The position numbers were made by a program, and so were the translations under genes. This document shows, in pieces, positions 18,713-28,258 of a DNA stretch of 64,000 bases. Location of the stretch: contig NZ_JVNU01000032.1 of assembly GCF_001071995.1 (NCBI RefSeq), positions 62,001 to 126,000 on the forward strand. Reading direction: 5' to 3'. The notes below the pieces were generated by a model that worked only from the letters and a program-made list of their open reading frames with translations, had not been told where the DNA came from and did not search any database. The DNA comes from Streptococcus sp. 263_SSPC (GTDB taxonomy: Bacteria > Bacillota > Bacilli > Lactobacillales > Aerococcaceae). Within the stretch, counting starts at the first letter, position 1; each line of letters begins with the position of its first letter.

Positions 18713-20095
18713 ATGGAATGGTCTAAATTACTATCAACAAAACGTCTTTCTGGTAAAGAAGCAACACATCGCAACGAGTTTGACGATGATTATAAACGAA
18801 TTGTAACAAGTCCTTCTTTTCGAAGATTACAAGATAAGACACAAGTATTTCCGCTAGAACGCTTGGATTTTATTCATACGCGACTAACACACTCGCTAGA
18901 AGTAGCGATGGTGGCTCGTTCTCTGGCAAAAGAGATTGTCATTTTATTGCAAGAGGAAGTACAGAAGAACCCGGACAGCAGTAAACAAGAGATGATTGAC
19001 CATCAAGAAGATGTATTGAAAATTGTTGAATGTGCGAGTCTCGTGCATGACCTTGGAAACCCTCCATATGGGCATTTTGGGGAAGATATCATTCGCCAAT
19101 GGTTTAAGAAAAACTTGCCAAGTATCCTAAAAGAAAAAAGCGATGTAGCTGAAGAGTTTTTAGCGAGTCCATATGTGTATGATTTCTATCGGTTTGAAGG
19201 GAATGCGCAATCGCTTCGTATTGTATCGAAGTTGCATGACTTCAAAGGTGAATTTGATGGGCTAGATTTAACTGCCGCAACGCTCAATACGATTCTAAAA
19301 TATACGTACCCATCTTCTCATAAGAAAACAGAAGAGATTACCTCTAAAAAAGTAGGGTATTTTTTTGCCGAAGAAGAAGCCTTTAAAACGGTGACGGAGA
19401 TTACAGGGGCGGGAACGAGTCGTCACCCGTTAACGTTCATTCTTGAAGCTGCAGACGATATTGCGTATTTAGTGGCGGATATGGAAGATGCGATTGGAAA
19501 GGGCGTGATTTCGTTTAGAGATGTGCGAGAGTTCTTACTAGAGAATTTGAGTACGGATGCCTATAGTGCACCGCATTCCGTTCATACACGAGGGGTGTTA
19601 ACAACCATCGACGAGAAAGTCTTCAGTGTTAACCGTTTCTTTGTGGATTTACGTGATAAATTAATCGATGGTGCACGTCATAATTTTGTGAATCATTACG
19701 ATGAAATTATGGCAGGGACATTCAACCAAGACTTATTCCAAAATTCTTGGGCGGAAGATCTATATGTCATTCTTCGTAAATTGTCAGAGGAACGCATTTA
19801 TGACAATAAGGGAATCTTGAGGTTAGAGATTGCAGGGTACACAACGCTCACTTATTTATTAGATAGCTTTGTGCCTTCTCTCGTGTCTTATGATACGAAT
19901 CGTCAGTTAGACTATGTAGAGTTGAAGAAGATTGGTATTATTTCTGAAAGTCAAAAACGTTCTTATCATTATTTTGCAGAAGGAAAGAGCGAAGTTGAAA
20001 AATTATACTTACGCCTTCTATTAGCGACAGACTTCATTTCAGGGATGACGGATAGTTATTCGCACCGACTCTATTTAGATATGGTAGGAATTTAA
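18713..20095 (+). CDS. dgt: Deoxyguanosinetriphosphate triphosphohydrolase-like HD protein
   Basis: A 460-residue dGTPase family protein that should hydrolyse dGTP (or other dNTPs) to nucleoside and triphosphate. HD-domain metal ligands are visible in FIHTRLTHSLEVAMVARSL and ECASLVHDLGNPPYGHFGE, with a third segment at LEAADDIAYLVADMEDA. The start sequence RNEFDDDYKRIVTSPSFRRLQDKTQV is standard for the family. Gene symbol is by family resemblance to dgt. Confidence 0.9.
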   Translation: MEWSKLLSTKRLSGKEATHRNEFDDDYKRIVTSPSFRRLQDKTQVFPLERLDFIHTRLTHSLEVAMVARSLAKEIVILLQEEVQKNPDSSKQEMIDHQEDVLKIVECASLVHDLGNPPYGHFGEDIIRQWFKKNLPSILKEKSDVAEEFLASPYVYDFYRFEGNAQSLRIVSKLHDFKGEFDGLDLTAATLNTILKYTYPSSHKKTEEITSKKVGYFFAEEEAFKTVTEITGAGTSRHPLTFILEAADDIAYLVADMEDAIGKGVISFRDVREFLLENLSTDAYSAPHSVHTRGVLTTIDEKVFSVNRFFVDLRDKLIDGARHNFVNHYDEIMAGTFNQDLFQNSWAEDLYVILRKLSEERIYDNKGILRLEIAGYTTLTYLLDSFVPSLVSYDTNRQLDYVELKKIGIISESQKRSYHYFAEGKSEVEKLYLRLLLATDFISGMTDSYSHRLYLDMVGI

Positions 20096-20100
20096 TTCAA

Positions 20101-20138
20101 AGTAGAAAATTATCATATATGATAATTTTCTACTTTCT
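20101..20138 (+). terminator. AT-rich hairpin terminator after dgt
   Basis: A perfect palindrome with arms AGTAGAAAATTATCATA is followed by TTCTTA. It shares a CATATATG centre with a palindrome at 50936-50968. Confidence 0.6.
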
Positions 20139-20146
20139 TAATTAAA

Positions 20147-20182
20147 AAGACCGCCAACGAAATTTATTCGTTGGCGGTTTCA
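20147..20182 (-). terminator. Terminator of the DUF1827 gene
   Basis: Stem CCGCCAACGAA with loop ATTTA and the complementary arm. On the minus strand it runs into TCTTTTTAATT, so it ends the minus-strand gene. Confidence 0.75.
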
Positions 20183-20193
20183 ATTTATCTATA

Positions 20194-20493
20194 TTAATTG
20201 AACGTAGGTCGTTTCTTCTCAACAGGAATACTGATTTCAACAAAGTTATCAGCATGAATAATATCTAGACCTTCTGGTTTCATATGGAATAGGCGATGAA
20301 CGACGAATTCAATTTCAACATCTTTAATACGTCTTTTTCTGTTTAAGATTACAATATCACGGTGAGTGGCAGCGTCAGCATAGAAAACAGTTGTTTGACC
20401 AAGTGAATATACCTTGATGAAGTACGCATCTGTATTTGCTAACTGTTCATTGACAAGTTGCGAGTGAGAATTGGTAATATCGATAAGTTTCAT
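20194..20493 (-). CDS. DUF1827 family protein
   Basis: A 99-residue protein beginning MKLIDITNSHSQLVNEQL, which matches DUF1827, a small cytoplasmic family found in Lactobacillales. No catalytic motif or membrane span is apparent; function unknown. A longer frame starts at 20538, but a TATAAT -10 box lies within it (minus strand, 20530-20535) and GAAGGAGGC sits just before the ATG at 20493, so the shorter start is preferred. It is divergent from ptsH across a 296-base gap. Confidence 0.8.
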   Translation of the reverse strand: MKLIDITNSHSQLVNEQLANTDAYFIKVYSLGQTTVFYADAATHRDIVILNRKRRIKDVEIEFVVHRLFHMKPEGLDIIHADNFVEISIPVEKKRPTFN

Positions 20494-20670
20494 AGACACA
20501 GCCTCCTTCTGAAAAAATCCCTTGAAACCATTATACATTTTTTTTGCTTCATTTTCACCTACAAATTTAAGAAAAGTTATTAAATTTTAAAGAATTTTCA
20601 GTCGAGAGATTTTTTTATAAGTGTGATAGGGATTGTGATGAAAGTGCTTTTAAAAAATGTATTTAAATAG

Positions 20671-20699
20671 TTGTTAAATCTCTCAAAAAATGGTAATCT
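20671..20699 (+). promoter_or_regulatory. Probable sigma-A promoter for ptsHI
   Basis: TTGTTA at 20671-20676 and TAATCT at 20694-20699, 17 bases apart, with a TGG extended element. About 90 bases of untranslated leader precede ptsH; no further conserved element was recognised there. Confidence 0.45.
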
Positions 20700-20789
20700 T
20701 ATTAATTGAAAGGGTTGTATTTTTGAGGCTTACATGCTCTCGAACGTACATTTCTTAACAAAAATTTACTTTCAAAGGAGACTTTCAAT

Positions 20790-21056
20790 ATGGAAAAGAA
20801 AGAATATCATGTAATCGCAGAAACAGGGATCCACGCTCGCCCAGCAACTTTATTAGTTCAAACAGCAAGCAAATATAGTTCAGATATCCAATTAGAATAC
20901 AAAGGTAAATCTGTTAACTTAAAATCAATCATGGGCGTTATGTCATTAGGTGTTGGCCAAGGTGCTGACGTAGTGATCACTGCTGAAGGTGCTGACGAAG
21001 CAGAAGCATTAGCAGGAATCGACGAAACAATGAAAAAAGAAGGATTAGCTGAATAA
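20790..21056 (+). CDS. ptsH: Phosphocarrier protein HPr
   Basis: An 88-residue HPr. His15 in [12 protein letters not shown] is the phosphoryl acceptor from EI, and Ser46 in [12 protein letters not shown] is the site phosphorylated by HPr kinase in Firmicutes for carbon catabolite control. The ATG follows AAAGGAG. The stop is separated by one base from ptsI, the usual two-gene operon. Confidence 0.97.
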   Translation: MEKKEYHVIAETGIHARPATLLVQTASKYSSDIQLEYKGKSVNLKSIMGVMSLGVGQGADVVITAEGADEAEALAGIDETMKKEGLAE

Positions 21057-21057
21057 T

Positions 21058-22785
21058 ATGAAACCAACATTACAAGGGATTGCTGCTAGTGATGGCATCG
21101 CAATTGCCAAAGTATATACTTTGACTGAACCTGATTTAACAGTGACAAAAGTGACTGTTGAAGATTCAGAAAAAGAAGTTTCACGCTTGGATGATGCATT
21201 AGCAGCGTCAATTAAAGATGTCGAATTAATTAAAGAGACTGCATTAAAAAACTTAGGTGAAGAAGAAGCACAAGTTTTCGATGCTCACTTAATGGTTTTA
21301 AGCGATCCAGAATTAATTGGACAAGTAAAAGATAGCATTACATCAAATAAAGTGAATGCGGAATCTGCATTAAAAGAAGTAACAGACATGTTTATTTCTA
21401 TTTTTGCAGGAATGGAAGATAACCCTTATATGCAAGAACGTGCTGCGGACATTCGTGACGTATCAAAACGTATCTTAGCACACCTATTAGGCGTTAAAAT
21501 TCCTAGTCCAGCCACTATTAAAGATGAAGTGATTATCGTTGCTGCCGATTTAACACCGAGTGATACAGCTCAATTAAATCGCCAATACGTTAAAGCTTTC
21601 GTTACTGATATTGGTGGACGTACTTCTCACTCAGCTATTATGGCGCGTTCTTTAGAAATTCCAGCAATCGTTGGTACTAAAGAAGTGACTTCAATTGCTA
21701 AAGACGGAGATATCATTATCGTGGATGGTTTATCAGGGGAAGTATTCCTTAACCCATCTGAAGAAGTGGTTGCTGAATACCGTGCTAAAGCAGAAGCATT
21801 TGCAGCTCAACAAGCTGAATGGGAAAAATTAAAAGATTCAAAAACTTACACTAAAGATGGCCATCAAGTTGAATTGGCTGCAAACATTGGTACACCAAAA
21901 GATTTAGAAGGTGTTGTAAACAATGGTGCAGAAGGTGTTGGTTTATACCGTACAGAATTCTTATACATGGATTCTCACGAAATGCCAACAGAAGAAGATC
22001 AATTTGAAGCTTACAAAGCTGTTTTAGAAGGCATGAATGGAAAACCTGTTGTCGTTCGTACAATGGATATCGGTGGGGATAAAGAGTTACCATACTTACC
22101 ATTACCACACGAAATGAACCCATTCTTAGGATATCGTGCAATTCGTATTTCATTACACGAACCTGAAATGTTCCGTACACAATTACGTGCGTTATTACGT
22201 GCTTCTGTATACGGTAAATTACGTATCATGTTCCCAATGATTGCGACATTAAATGATTTCCGTGGCGCTAAAGCATTATTAGAAGAAGAAAAAGCTAAAT
22301 TAATCGCAGAAGGTGTTGCAGTCAGCGACGATATCCAAGTAGGTATCATGATTGAAATCCCTGCAGCGGCAGTTTTAGCTCACCAATTCGCTAAAGAAGT
22401 GGACTTCTTCAGTATCGGAACAAACGACTTAATCCAATACACAATGGCTGCTGACCGTATGAACGAACGCGTTTCATACTTATACCAACCATACAACCCA
22501 TCAATCTTAACGTTAATCAAACACGTAATTGATTCAGCACACAAAGAAGGCAAATGGGCTGGAATGTGTGGGGAAATGGCTGGAGACCAAACAGCTGTAC
22601 CTCTATTAGTAGGTCTTGGATTAGACGAGTTCTCAATGTCTGCATCAAGTGTTCTAAAAACACGTAGCTTAATTTCTAAATTAACATTAAGTGATATGCA
22701 AGCATTAGCAGCTAAAGCAATTAACGAATGCGCAACTGTAGAAGAAGTTGAAGCGTTAGTAGCAGAAGCTGTATCTAAAATCTAA
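21058..22785 (+). CDS. ptsI: PTS enzyme I (phosphoenolpyruvate-protein phosphotransferase)
   Basis: A 575-residue EI with the HPr-binding helical domain, the phosphohistidine loop [18 protein letters not shown] (active His in TSHSAI), and the PEP-binding barrel with [26 protein letters not shown] and GMCGEMAGD. It takes phosphate from PEP and passes it to HPr for all PTS sugars. Strongly biased codons suggest high expression. Directly coupled to ptsH. Confidence 0.97.
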   Translation: MKPTLQGIAASDGIAIAKVYTLTEPDLTVTKVTVEDSEKEVSRLDDALAASIKDVELIKETALKNLGEEEAQVFDAHLMVLSDPELIGQVKDSITSNKVNAESALKEVTDMFISIFAGMEDNPYMQERAADIRDVSKRILAHLLGVKIPSPATIKDEVIIVAADLTPSDTAQLNRQYVKAFVTDIGGRTSHSAIMARSLEIPAIVGTKEVTSIAKDGDIIIVDGLSGEVFLNPSEEVVAEYRAKAEAFAAQQAEWEKLKDSKTYTKDGHQVELAANIGTPKDLEGVVNNGAEGVGLYRTEFLYMDSHEMPTEEDQFEAYKAVLEGMNGKPVVVRTMDIGGDKELPYLPLPHEMNPFLGYRAIRISLHEPEMFRTQLRALLRASVYGKLRIMFPMIATLNDFRGAKALLEEEKAKLIAEGVAVSDDIQVGIMIEIPAAAVLAHQFAKEVDFFSIGTNDLIQYTMAADRMNERVSYLYQPYNPSILTLIKHVIDSAHKEGKWAGMCGEMAGDQTAVPLLVGLGLDEFSMSASSVLKTRSLISKLTLSDMQALAAKAINECATVEEVEALVAEAVSKI

Positions 22786-22799
22786 TTGATAGATAGTCT

Positions 22800-22832
22800 G
22801 AACACTCGAGGGAAACCTTGGGTGTTTTTTGA
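22800..22832 (+). terminator. Rho-independent terminator after ptsI
   Basis: AACACTCGAGGG pairs with CCTTGGGTGTT (one G-U pair) across AAA and runs into TTTTTT. Confidence 0.8.
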
Positions 22833-22945
22833 TGCCTAATTTTCTAAAAAAGTATTAAACATTCTAATATTCTTAGATAGAGTATGTTCACATAGGAAGG
22901 ACTGTGGTATACTCTGATGGTAGATAATTTTGAGAGGTTTAAGTA

Positions 22946-24118
22946 TTGAAAAAGTTAAAAGGATTTTTTATAGGATTAGTATTAGCGATTATAACAGTCG
23001 TTATTTTTGTACCCATTCAAGTTCAAAAAATTAATCAATATTATAAGGTGAATGATAATAGCGTTCGTTATAATACAAGTTATAACAAACATAAAAGTAG
23101 AGAGATTTTAAAAGCCAACTATGATGAAAACACTCATCTGTTATTAGGTTCTTCTGAACTTACTGTCGCTAATAAAAAAGAATTCCATCCAGCGCAAATG
23201 TTTAATTATGATGATTTTCATCTAATGCAAGTAGGGGGAGGCTTCTTCCAAAATGTGATTCAAGCATCAACATTGGCTTCGTTAGAGCCGATTATGACAC
23301 AGAAGAAAGTTGCTATTGTTGAGAGTTTAAACTGGTTCGATCAAAAAGGTATGCGACAAGATGCTTTCGAAAGTCGGATTTCAAAAGAACATGTATATTA
23401 CACTTTGGTGAATCCAAAACTTTCAAAAGAGACAAAACTTAAATTTATTAATCGAGTTTTAGAATTGTCAGAGAAAAATGATTCATTAACTAGTACGTTT
23501 GAAAGGTATAAACGTGTACTTGTTGAAGGGAAAGGCTCCCAAATTGATCAGTTTATGATTCAAATGGAATTGGCTAAATTTTCCTTGAATGTTGTACAGG
23601 ATTTTTATGATGAACATTCATTAGAGAATTTCCCATCCAAAGGAAGTACAATGCCTGAATATAACTGGGATGAAGTGTTGGCTAAGAACGAAGAACAAGC
23701 TAAAAAAGATACTCAATCGAATGAGTATCATTTTGACGATTGGTACTATAACAAGCACATCGCAGGGAAATTAGAATCGCTAAAAAATTCTGCCTCAACT
23801 TTCAAATATACAGATTCTCCAGAGTACGAAGACTTCAAATTGTTTTTACAAATTGCAAAGGAATTAGGGGTGGAGGTTCTGGTAATCACTTTCCCTGTAA
23901 ATGGACCATGGTATGATTACATTGGAATTGATGCTTCACAACGAAATGCATTTTCAACAAAAATCAATGAAATTGTTAAGGGAGCTGGAGTGAAGCAAGT
24001 TGATTTGACATCGCATGATTACGATCCTTATTATATATGGGATGCAACTCATCCTGGATGGAAGGGGTGGCCTTTAGTTGAAAAAGAATTGGTCAAGTTT
24101 TTTAAGGAAAATGGATAA
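22946..24118 (+). CDS. dltD: D-alanyl transfer protein DltD
   Basis: A 390-residue DltD with one N-terminal membrane anchor (GFFIGLVLAIITVVIFVPI) and an extracytoplasmic SGNH-like domain. The catalytic triad positions are visible: Ser70 in LLLGSSEL, and Asp366 and His369 in DATHPGWKGW, near their known places in the family. DltD passes D-alanine to lipoteichoic acid outside the membrane. The start is TTG at 22946 after GAGAGG; no ATG is available nearby. The usual dltA, dltB and dltC are not adjacent, so this is a detached copy or a paralogue. Its end overlaps a 38-codon DltX-like gene. Confidence 0.88.
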   Translation: MKKLKGFFIGLVLAIITVVIFVPIQVQKINQYYKVNDNSVRYNTSYNKHKSREILKANYDENTHLLLGSSELTVANKKEFHPAQMFNYDDFHLMQVGGGFFQNVIQASTLASLEPIMTQKKVAIVESLNWFDQKGMRQDAFESRISKEHVYYTLVNPKLSKETKLKFINRVLELSEKNDSLTSTFERYKRVLVEGKGSQIDQFMIQMELAKFSLNVVQDFYDEHSLENFPSKGSTMPEYNWDEVLAKNEEQAKKDTQSNEYHFDDWYYNKHIAGKLESLKNSASTFKYTDSPEYEDFKLFLQIAKELGVEVLVITFPVNGPWYDYIGIDASQRNAFSTKINEIVKGAGVKQVDLTSHDYDPYYIWDATHPGWKGWPLVEKELVKFFKENG

Positions 24119-24227
24119 TGTATTAGTATGGTCACTCGTATTTTATGTACTTATTACTAGTGTTCTACTTTATTGTATATTTACAGATTTCACAAATGCA
24201 GCAGAATTTATCTATAATGCATTCTAA
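24111..24227 (+). CDS. DltX-like microprotein (38 residues)
   Basis: A short frame starting ATG inside the last codons of dltD (8-base overlap). The peptide has one strongly hydrophobic span (LVWSLVFYVLITSVLLYCIF) and ends in EFIYNAF. DltX family peptides (PF12459) are about 40-50 residues, have one span and end in FIYNEF, so the size, topology and carboxyl motif all agree. DltX is normally next to dltA; a position after dltD is unusual. An AAGGA site lies only 3 bases before the ATG, so translation may depend on coupling to dltD. Identification rests on the C-terminal motif and context. Confidence 0.7.
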   Translation: MDNVLVWSLVFYVLITSVLLYCIFTDFTNAAEFIYNAF

Positions 24228-24240
24228 AAATCAAGTTTAT

Positions 24241-24273
24241 GAGCTAGGAAGGTTCGTCTTTCCTAGCTTTTTC
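24241..24273 (+). terminator. Rho-independent terminator after dltD-dltX
   Basis: Arms AGCTAGGAA/TTCCTAGCT are followed by TTTTTC. Confidence 0.8.
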
Positions 24274-24340
24274 AGTTTTTTACATTGATTGAAATGACAA
24301 AGATTAGTATAATACAGTCATTAAGACTTGAGGTGATGAT

Positions 24341-24928
24341 ATGAAAAGACAAAGAACTTTTCAAATGGTATTAAGTGCGATGTTTATCGCGATGATTATT
24401 TTACAAAGTTTTGTTCCGTTTTTAGGGAACTTACCATTAGTGATTTTAGATATTACGATTATTCATATTACGGTTATTGTTGGAGGAATTGTGTTAGGCC
24501 CACAAGCAGGTTTCCTTCTAGGGTTTACGTGGGGTTTTTGTTCATTTCTACGTGCCTTCACATCGGGTAATGTTCTTAGCTTGATGATTTTTACAAATCC
24601 ATTGATTTCTATATTGCCACGTTTGTTGATGGGTGGACTCGTTGCGCTGTTTTATCATAAAGCAACTAAACTCATTACGTCTGACCGCGTTAGAATGGCA
24701 GTGTCTGGTTTTCTTGGAAGTATTTTGAATACTGTATTGGTATTAAGTTCAATTTATTTACTCATGGGAAATCAATATGCAGAATTAACAGGAAAAACTG
24801 TTGCAGAATTGCCACTCTTCTTAATGGGAGTTGTCATGACGAACGGAATTGCTGAAGCCTTAGCTGCAACTGTGATGACACCAATCATTGCATCAATTTT
24901 AGTAACGATTTCTAAGAAAAGAGGATAA
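24341..24928 (+). CDS. panT: ECF transporter S component, pantothenate-type (PanT)
   Basis: A 195-residue integral membrane protein with about six spans, typical of ECF substrate-binding (S) components. PanT-like features include the N-terminal MVLSAMFIAMIILQSFVPFLG helix and the GIVLGPQAGFLLGFTWG loop. It would capture pantothenate and share the common ECF energising module encoded elsewhere. The substrate call rests mainly on its position 3 bases upstream of coaBC, which acts on phosphorylated pantothenate. Confidence 0.8.
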   Translation: MKRQRTFQMVLSAMFIAMIILQSFVPFLGNLPLVILDITIIHITVIVGGIVLGPQAGFLLGFTWGFCSFLRAFTSGNVLSLMIFTNPLISILPRLLMGGLVALFYHKATKLITSDRVRMAVSGFLGSILNTVLVLSSIYLLMGNQYAELTGKTVAELPLFLMGVVMTNGIAEALAATVMTPIIASILVTISKKRG

Positions 24929-24931
24929 TGT

Positions 24932-26149
24932 ATGTGGAAAGGTAAAAACGTAACCGTCTTTGTTACAGGTGGCATTGCTGCATTTAAAGTAGCTACACTC
25001 GTTCGTTTATTCGTGAAAGCGGGAGCGAATGTCGAAGTAGCGATGACAAAGAGCGCGTGTGAATTCATTACGCCACTAACGTTTCAAGTGTTGACGAAAA
25101 ATAAAGTGCACACGGATACGTTTGATGAAGACGAAGCGAGTAAAGTCCAACATATCCATTTAGCAGACAAGACAGATGTGGCTGTAGTCGTACCTGCAAC
25201 AGCTAATACCATTGCGAAAATGGCCAATGGAATTGCAGATAATTTTGTAACAAGTACGTTATTGGCAATTACGGCTCCAATTTTTGTGGCTTCTGCAATG
25301 AACGAACATATGTGGGAAAATCCTGCAACGATTCGTAATGTAGCACAACTTAAAGCAGATGGAAAAGTGATTATCGAACCAGCGACTGGATTTTTAGCGG
25401 AAGGCTATAATGGGAAAGGTCGTCTTCCTGAACCAGAAGAGATTTTCGAGCAAGTGACATTTTTTGAAAGTAGACGAGCATACGGTTCTCCTTTAAAAGG
25501 GAAATCTGTACTAATTGCTGCTGGAGGAACGAAAGAACGTATTGATCCAGTGCGCTATATTTCCAATGATTCTTCTGGAAAGATGGGATATGCACTTGCA
25601 AAGGCTGCATCCGTATTAGGAGCTGAAGTTCAATTAGTGTCAACGGCCAAACAATTGAAAGTTCCGTTTGGTGTGAATGTAACGTATGTGGAATCCGCAC
25701 GTGAAATGGAAGAAGTGGTTACAGCACAATTTCCAACTACAGATGTAGCGGTGATGGTAGCGGCGGTATCTGATTACTATGTAGCGAATCGTTCGGACCA
25801 GAAAATCAAAAAGCAGCACAATAAATCAGGGTTAAAACTAGAATTAGCAGAAAATCCAGATATTCTAAAAGGGCTTGGACATTCTAAAAAAGAGGGTCAA
25901 GTTGTGATTGGTTTTGCGGCAGAAACTGAAAAAGTTCTTGAATATGCGGCAGCTAAATTAGAAAAGAAAAAAGCAGATGCGATTATTGCAAATGATGTTT
26001 CTAGTTCAAACATTGGCTTTAATGCAGACAATCATCAAGTAACGATTCTTACTAAAGAAGGCAAACAAATTCCACTTCCAGAGTGTTCAAAAGACGCGTT
26101 AGCTCTTGAAATTTGGAAAACTCTAGTTGCAGAAAATGTGATTCGATAG
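24932..26149 (+). CDS. coaBC: Bifunctional phosphopantothenoylcysteine decarboxylase/phosphopantothenate-cysteine ligase
   Basis: A 405-residue fusion. The N-terminal CoaC flavoprotein domain (GKNVTVFVTGGIAAFKVATLV; FMN-site PATANTIAKMANGIADN; SAMNEHMWENPAT) is followed from about residue 190 by the CoaB ligase domain (VLIAAGGTKERIDPVRYISN, AAVSDYYV). It makes 4'-phosphopantetheine for coenzyme A. Coupled to the transporter gene upstream, and complements coaE at 10885. Confidence 0.95.
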   Translation: MWKGKNVTVFVTGGIAAFKVATLVRLFVKAGANVEVAMTKSACEFITPLTFQVLTKNKVHTDTFDEDEASKVQHIHLADKTDVAVVVPATANTIAKMANGIADNFVTSTLLAITAPIFVASAMNEHMWENPATIRNVAQLKADGKVIIEPATGFLAEGYNGKGRLPEPEEIFEQVTFFESRRAYGSPLKGKSVLIAAGGTKERIDPVRYISNDSSGKMGYALAKAASVLGAEVQLVSTAKQLKVPFGVNVTYVESAREMEEVVTAQFPTTDVAVMVAAVSDYYVANRSDQKIKKQHNKSGLKLELAENPDILKGLGHSKKEGQVVIGFAAETEKVLEYAAAKLEKKKADAIIANDVSSSNIGFNADNHQVTILTKEGKQIPLPECSKDALALEIWKTLVAENVIR

Positions 26150-26167
26150 TCAATAATAAGGAATACG

Positions 26168-26210
26168 ATAAACCAATTTAACGCTTCTGTTAGATTGGTT
26201 TATTTTATTG
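26168..26210 (+). terminator. Rho-independent terminator after coaBC
   Basis: AAACCAATTTAAC pairs with GTTAGATTGGTTT and runs into ATTTTATT. Confidence 0.65.
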
Positions 26211-26274
26211 CCCTTTCTACACTAAAATAATTGGATGATTTATAAAGAAATTTACCGCAATTCAAGAAAATGTG

Positions 26275-26280
26275 GTATAA
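26275..26280 (+). promoter_or_regulatory. Extended -10 promoter before the teichoic acid locus
   Basis: TATAAT preceded by TGG, with a weak TTTACC-like -35 region. It lies inside the longer in-frame start at 26270, which supports the ATG at 26315 as the real start of the sugar transferase. Confidence 0.6.
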
Positions 26281-26314
26281 TAGGGAAGGTTATCTAGGCA
26301 TGAAGGGAGATTTT

Positions 26315-27007
26315 ATGAACGAGAATATTTCATTGCCAGAATTTATGAGAAACGAACTCGTAATTAAAACACAGAAGGAACTTCGACAGCGAAAAGGATA
26401 TCTGACTTCAAAGCGAATCTTTGATATCGTCGTTTCGTTATTACTTCTAGTTCCGTTATCAATCGTCTTTTTAGTGATTGCCATTGCAATTAAATTAGAA
26501 GATGGTGGACCTGTATTTTATAGACAGGAACGCGTGACGACAAATGGACGCAAATTTAAAATATTTAAATTTAGAACGATGGTATTAAATGCGGATAAAG
26601 TAGGGCCGCTTGTGACACAAGATCACGACCCACGAATTACAAAAGTTGGACGTCGTGTTCGTAATTATCGTCTGGATGAAGTAGCCCAGCTACTGAATGT
26701 ATTAATTGGAGATATGTCTTTCGTAGGCGCAAGACCGGAAGTGCAAAAATATGTAGATGCATATACACCAGAAATGCAGACAACCTTATTACTTCCTGCC
26801 GGAGTAACATCGATTGCAGCGATTGAATTTAGACATGAAGCAGAAAAGATTGCAGAGTGGACAAAGCAAGGCTTAACAGTAGATGAGGCGTATATCGAAC
26901 ATATCTTGCCAGAAAAAATGCAATACAATATTGATTATTTAAAAAAATGTAGTTTAAAAAATGATATTGCGGTCATGGTAAAAACTGTGATTGCAGTATT
27001 AAAATAA
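26315..27007 (+). CDS. Initiating sugar-1-phosphate transferase (polyprenyl phosphate)
   Basis: A 230-residue bacterial sugar transferase (PF02397). One membrane helix (RIFDIVVSLLLLVPLSIVFLVIAIAIKL) is followed by the catalytic segment with FKIFKFRTMV, the LDEVAQLLNVLIGDMSFVGARPEV core and a PAGVTS loop. Such enzymes put the first sugar phosphate on undecaprenyl phosphate. The next two genes make a 4-amino-deoxy sugar nucleotide, so the substrate is probably a UDP-acetamido-amino-trideoxyhexose such as pneumococcal AATGal (inference). The AAGGGAGA site at 26303-26310 sets the ATG at 26315. Confidence 0.9.
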   Translation: MNENISLPEFMRNELVIKTQKELRQRKGYLTSKRIFDIVVSLLLLVPLSIVFLVIAIAIKLEDGGPVFYRQERVTTNGRKFKIFKFRTMVLNADKVGPLVTQDHDPRITKVGRRVRNYRLDEVAQLLNVLIGDMSFVGARPEVQKYVDAYTPEMQTTLLLPAGVTSIAAIEFRHEAEKIAEWTKQGLTVDEAYIEHILPEKMQYNIDYLKKCSLKNDIAVMVKTVIAVLK

Positions 27008-27022
27008 CTTGGAGGAACCAAC

Positions 27023-28240
27023 ATGAAAGTTAGAAATATTCCATTCTCACCACCAGATATTACAGAAAAGGAAATCAACAATGTAGTCGAAGTGCTACAA
27101 TCTGGTTGGATTACAACAGGACCAAAAACAAAAGAATTTGAACGCCAATTAGCAGAATATATGGGCACTGAAAAAGTAGTTTGCTTAAATTCAGCAACTG
27201 CTGCGTTAGAGTTAGCATTGCGTGTTTTAGGCGTTGGGCCTGGAGACGAAGTCATTGTTCCTGCATACACATATACAGCTTCTTGTAGTGTGATTGAACA
27301 CGTTGGAGCAACACCAGTAATGGTTGATATTCAAGAAGACCATTTCGAAATGAATTATGATGCGTTAGCTGAAGCTATCACTGAAAAAACAAAAGTGATT
27401 ATTCCTGTTGAATTAGCAGGGGTTCCATGTGACTATCGTCGTATTTTCGAAGTAGTGGAATCAAAACGTGGGTTATTCCAACCATCTACAAACTTACAAC
27501 GTTACTTTAACCGTATTATTGTTGTTTCTGACTGTGCACATGCAATTGGAACAACTCGTGACGGAGTTTCTGTTGCAAAAATCGCAGACTTTGCATCATT
27601 CTCATTCCATGCAGTTAAGAATTTAACAACTGCAGAAGGTGGATGTATTACATGGAATCCAGCAAACGAATTGGATTCTGAAGCGATGTATAAAGAGTTC
27701 CAAGTGTACTCATTACACGGACAAACAAAAGACGCTTTAGCAAAAATCAAACCGGGTTCTTGGGAATACGATATTGTTATCCCAGGATTCAAATGCAATA
27801 TGCCAGATATTATGGCTGCAATCGGTTTAGCGCAATTAGAACGTTACCCACAATTATTGGAACGCAGAAAAGAGATCGTACGTCATCTTGATAAAGGGTT
27901 ATCTGTGGATAAACGTATCCAAGTGTTGCCTCACGAAGGTAAAGATTATCAATCTTCACGTCACTTATATATTACTCGTGTTCTAGGTGCAAATTATGAC
28001 CAACGTGGAGAAATCATTGCAAAAATGGCGGAACGTGGCGTTTCATGTAACGTTCACTACAAACCACTTCCATTATTAACGGCTTACCAAAACATGGGAT
28101 TCCGTATGGAAGATTATCCAAATGCTTACCACTTCTTTGAAAATGAAGTGACTTTACCATTACATGGATTACTTAGTGATGAAGATGTAGATTATATCGT
28201 TCAAAATTATTTGGAAGTGGTTCAAGAAGTACTTGGATAG
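27023..28240 (+). CDS. DegT/DnrJ/EryC1 family sugar aminotransferase
   Basis: A 405-residue PLP-dependent aminotransferase. The N-terminus has SPPDITEKEINNVVEVLQSGWITTGP, the family opening. The PLP lysine lies in ASFSFHAVKNLTTAEGG, and VVSDCAHAIGTT contains the cofactor-binding Asp. It should add an amino group to C4 of a 4-keto-6-deoxy UDP-sugar made by the dehydratase encoded next. In pneumococcus the equivalent enzyme makes AATGal for teichoic acid. Spaced 15 bases from the transferase and 18 from the dehydratase, so one operon. Confidence 0.9.
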   Translation: MKVRNIPFSPPDITEKEINNVVEVLQSGWITTGPKTKEFERQLAEYMGTEKVVCLNSATAALELALRVLGVGPGDEVIVPAYTYTASCSVIEHVGATPVMVDIQEDHFEMNYDALAEAITEKTKVIIPVELAGVPCDYRRIFEVVESKRGLFQPSTNLQRYFNRIIVVSDCAHAIGTTRDGVSVAKIADFASFSFHAVKNLTTAEGGCITWNPANELDSEAMYKEFQVYSLHGQTKDALAKIKPGSWEYDIVIPGFKCNMPDIMAAIGLAQLERYPQLLERRKEIVRHLDKGLSVDKRIQVLPHEGKDYQSSRHLYITRVLGANYDQRGEIIAKMAERGVSCNVHYKPLPLLTAYQNMGFRMEDYPNAYHFFENEVTLPLHGLLSDEDVDYIVQNYLEVVQEVLG

Positions 28241-28258
28241 TCAGGAGAGGATATTTAA

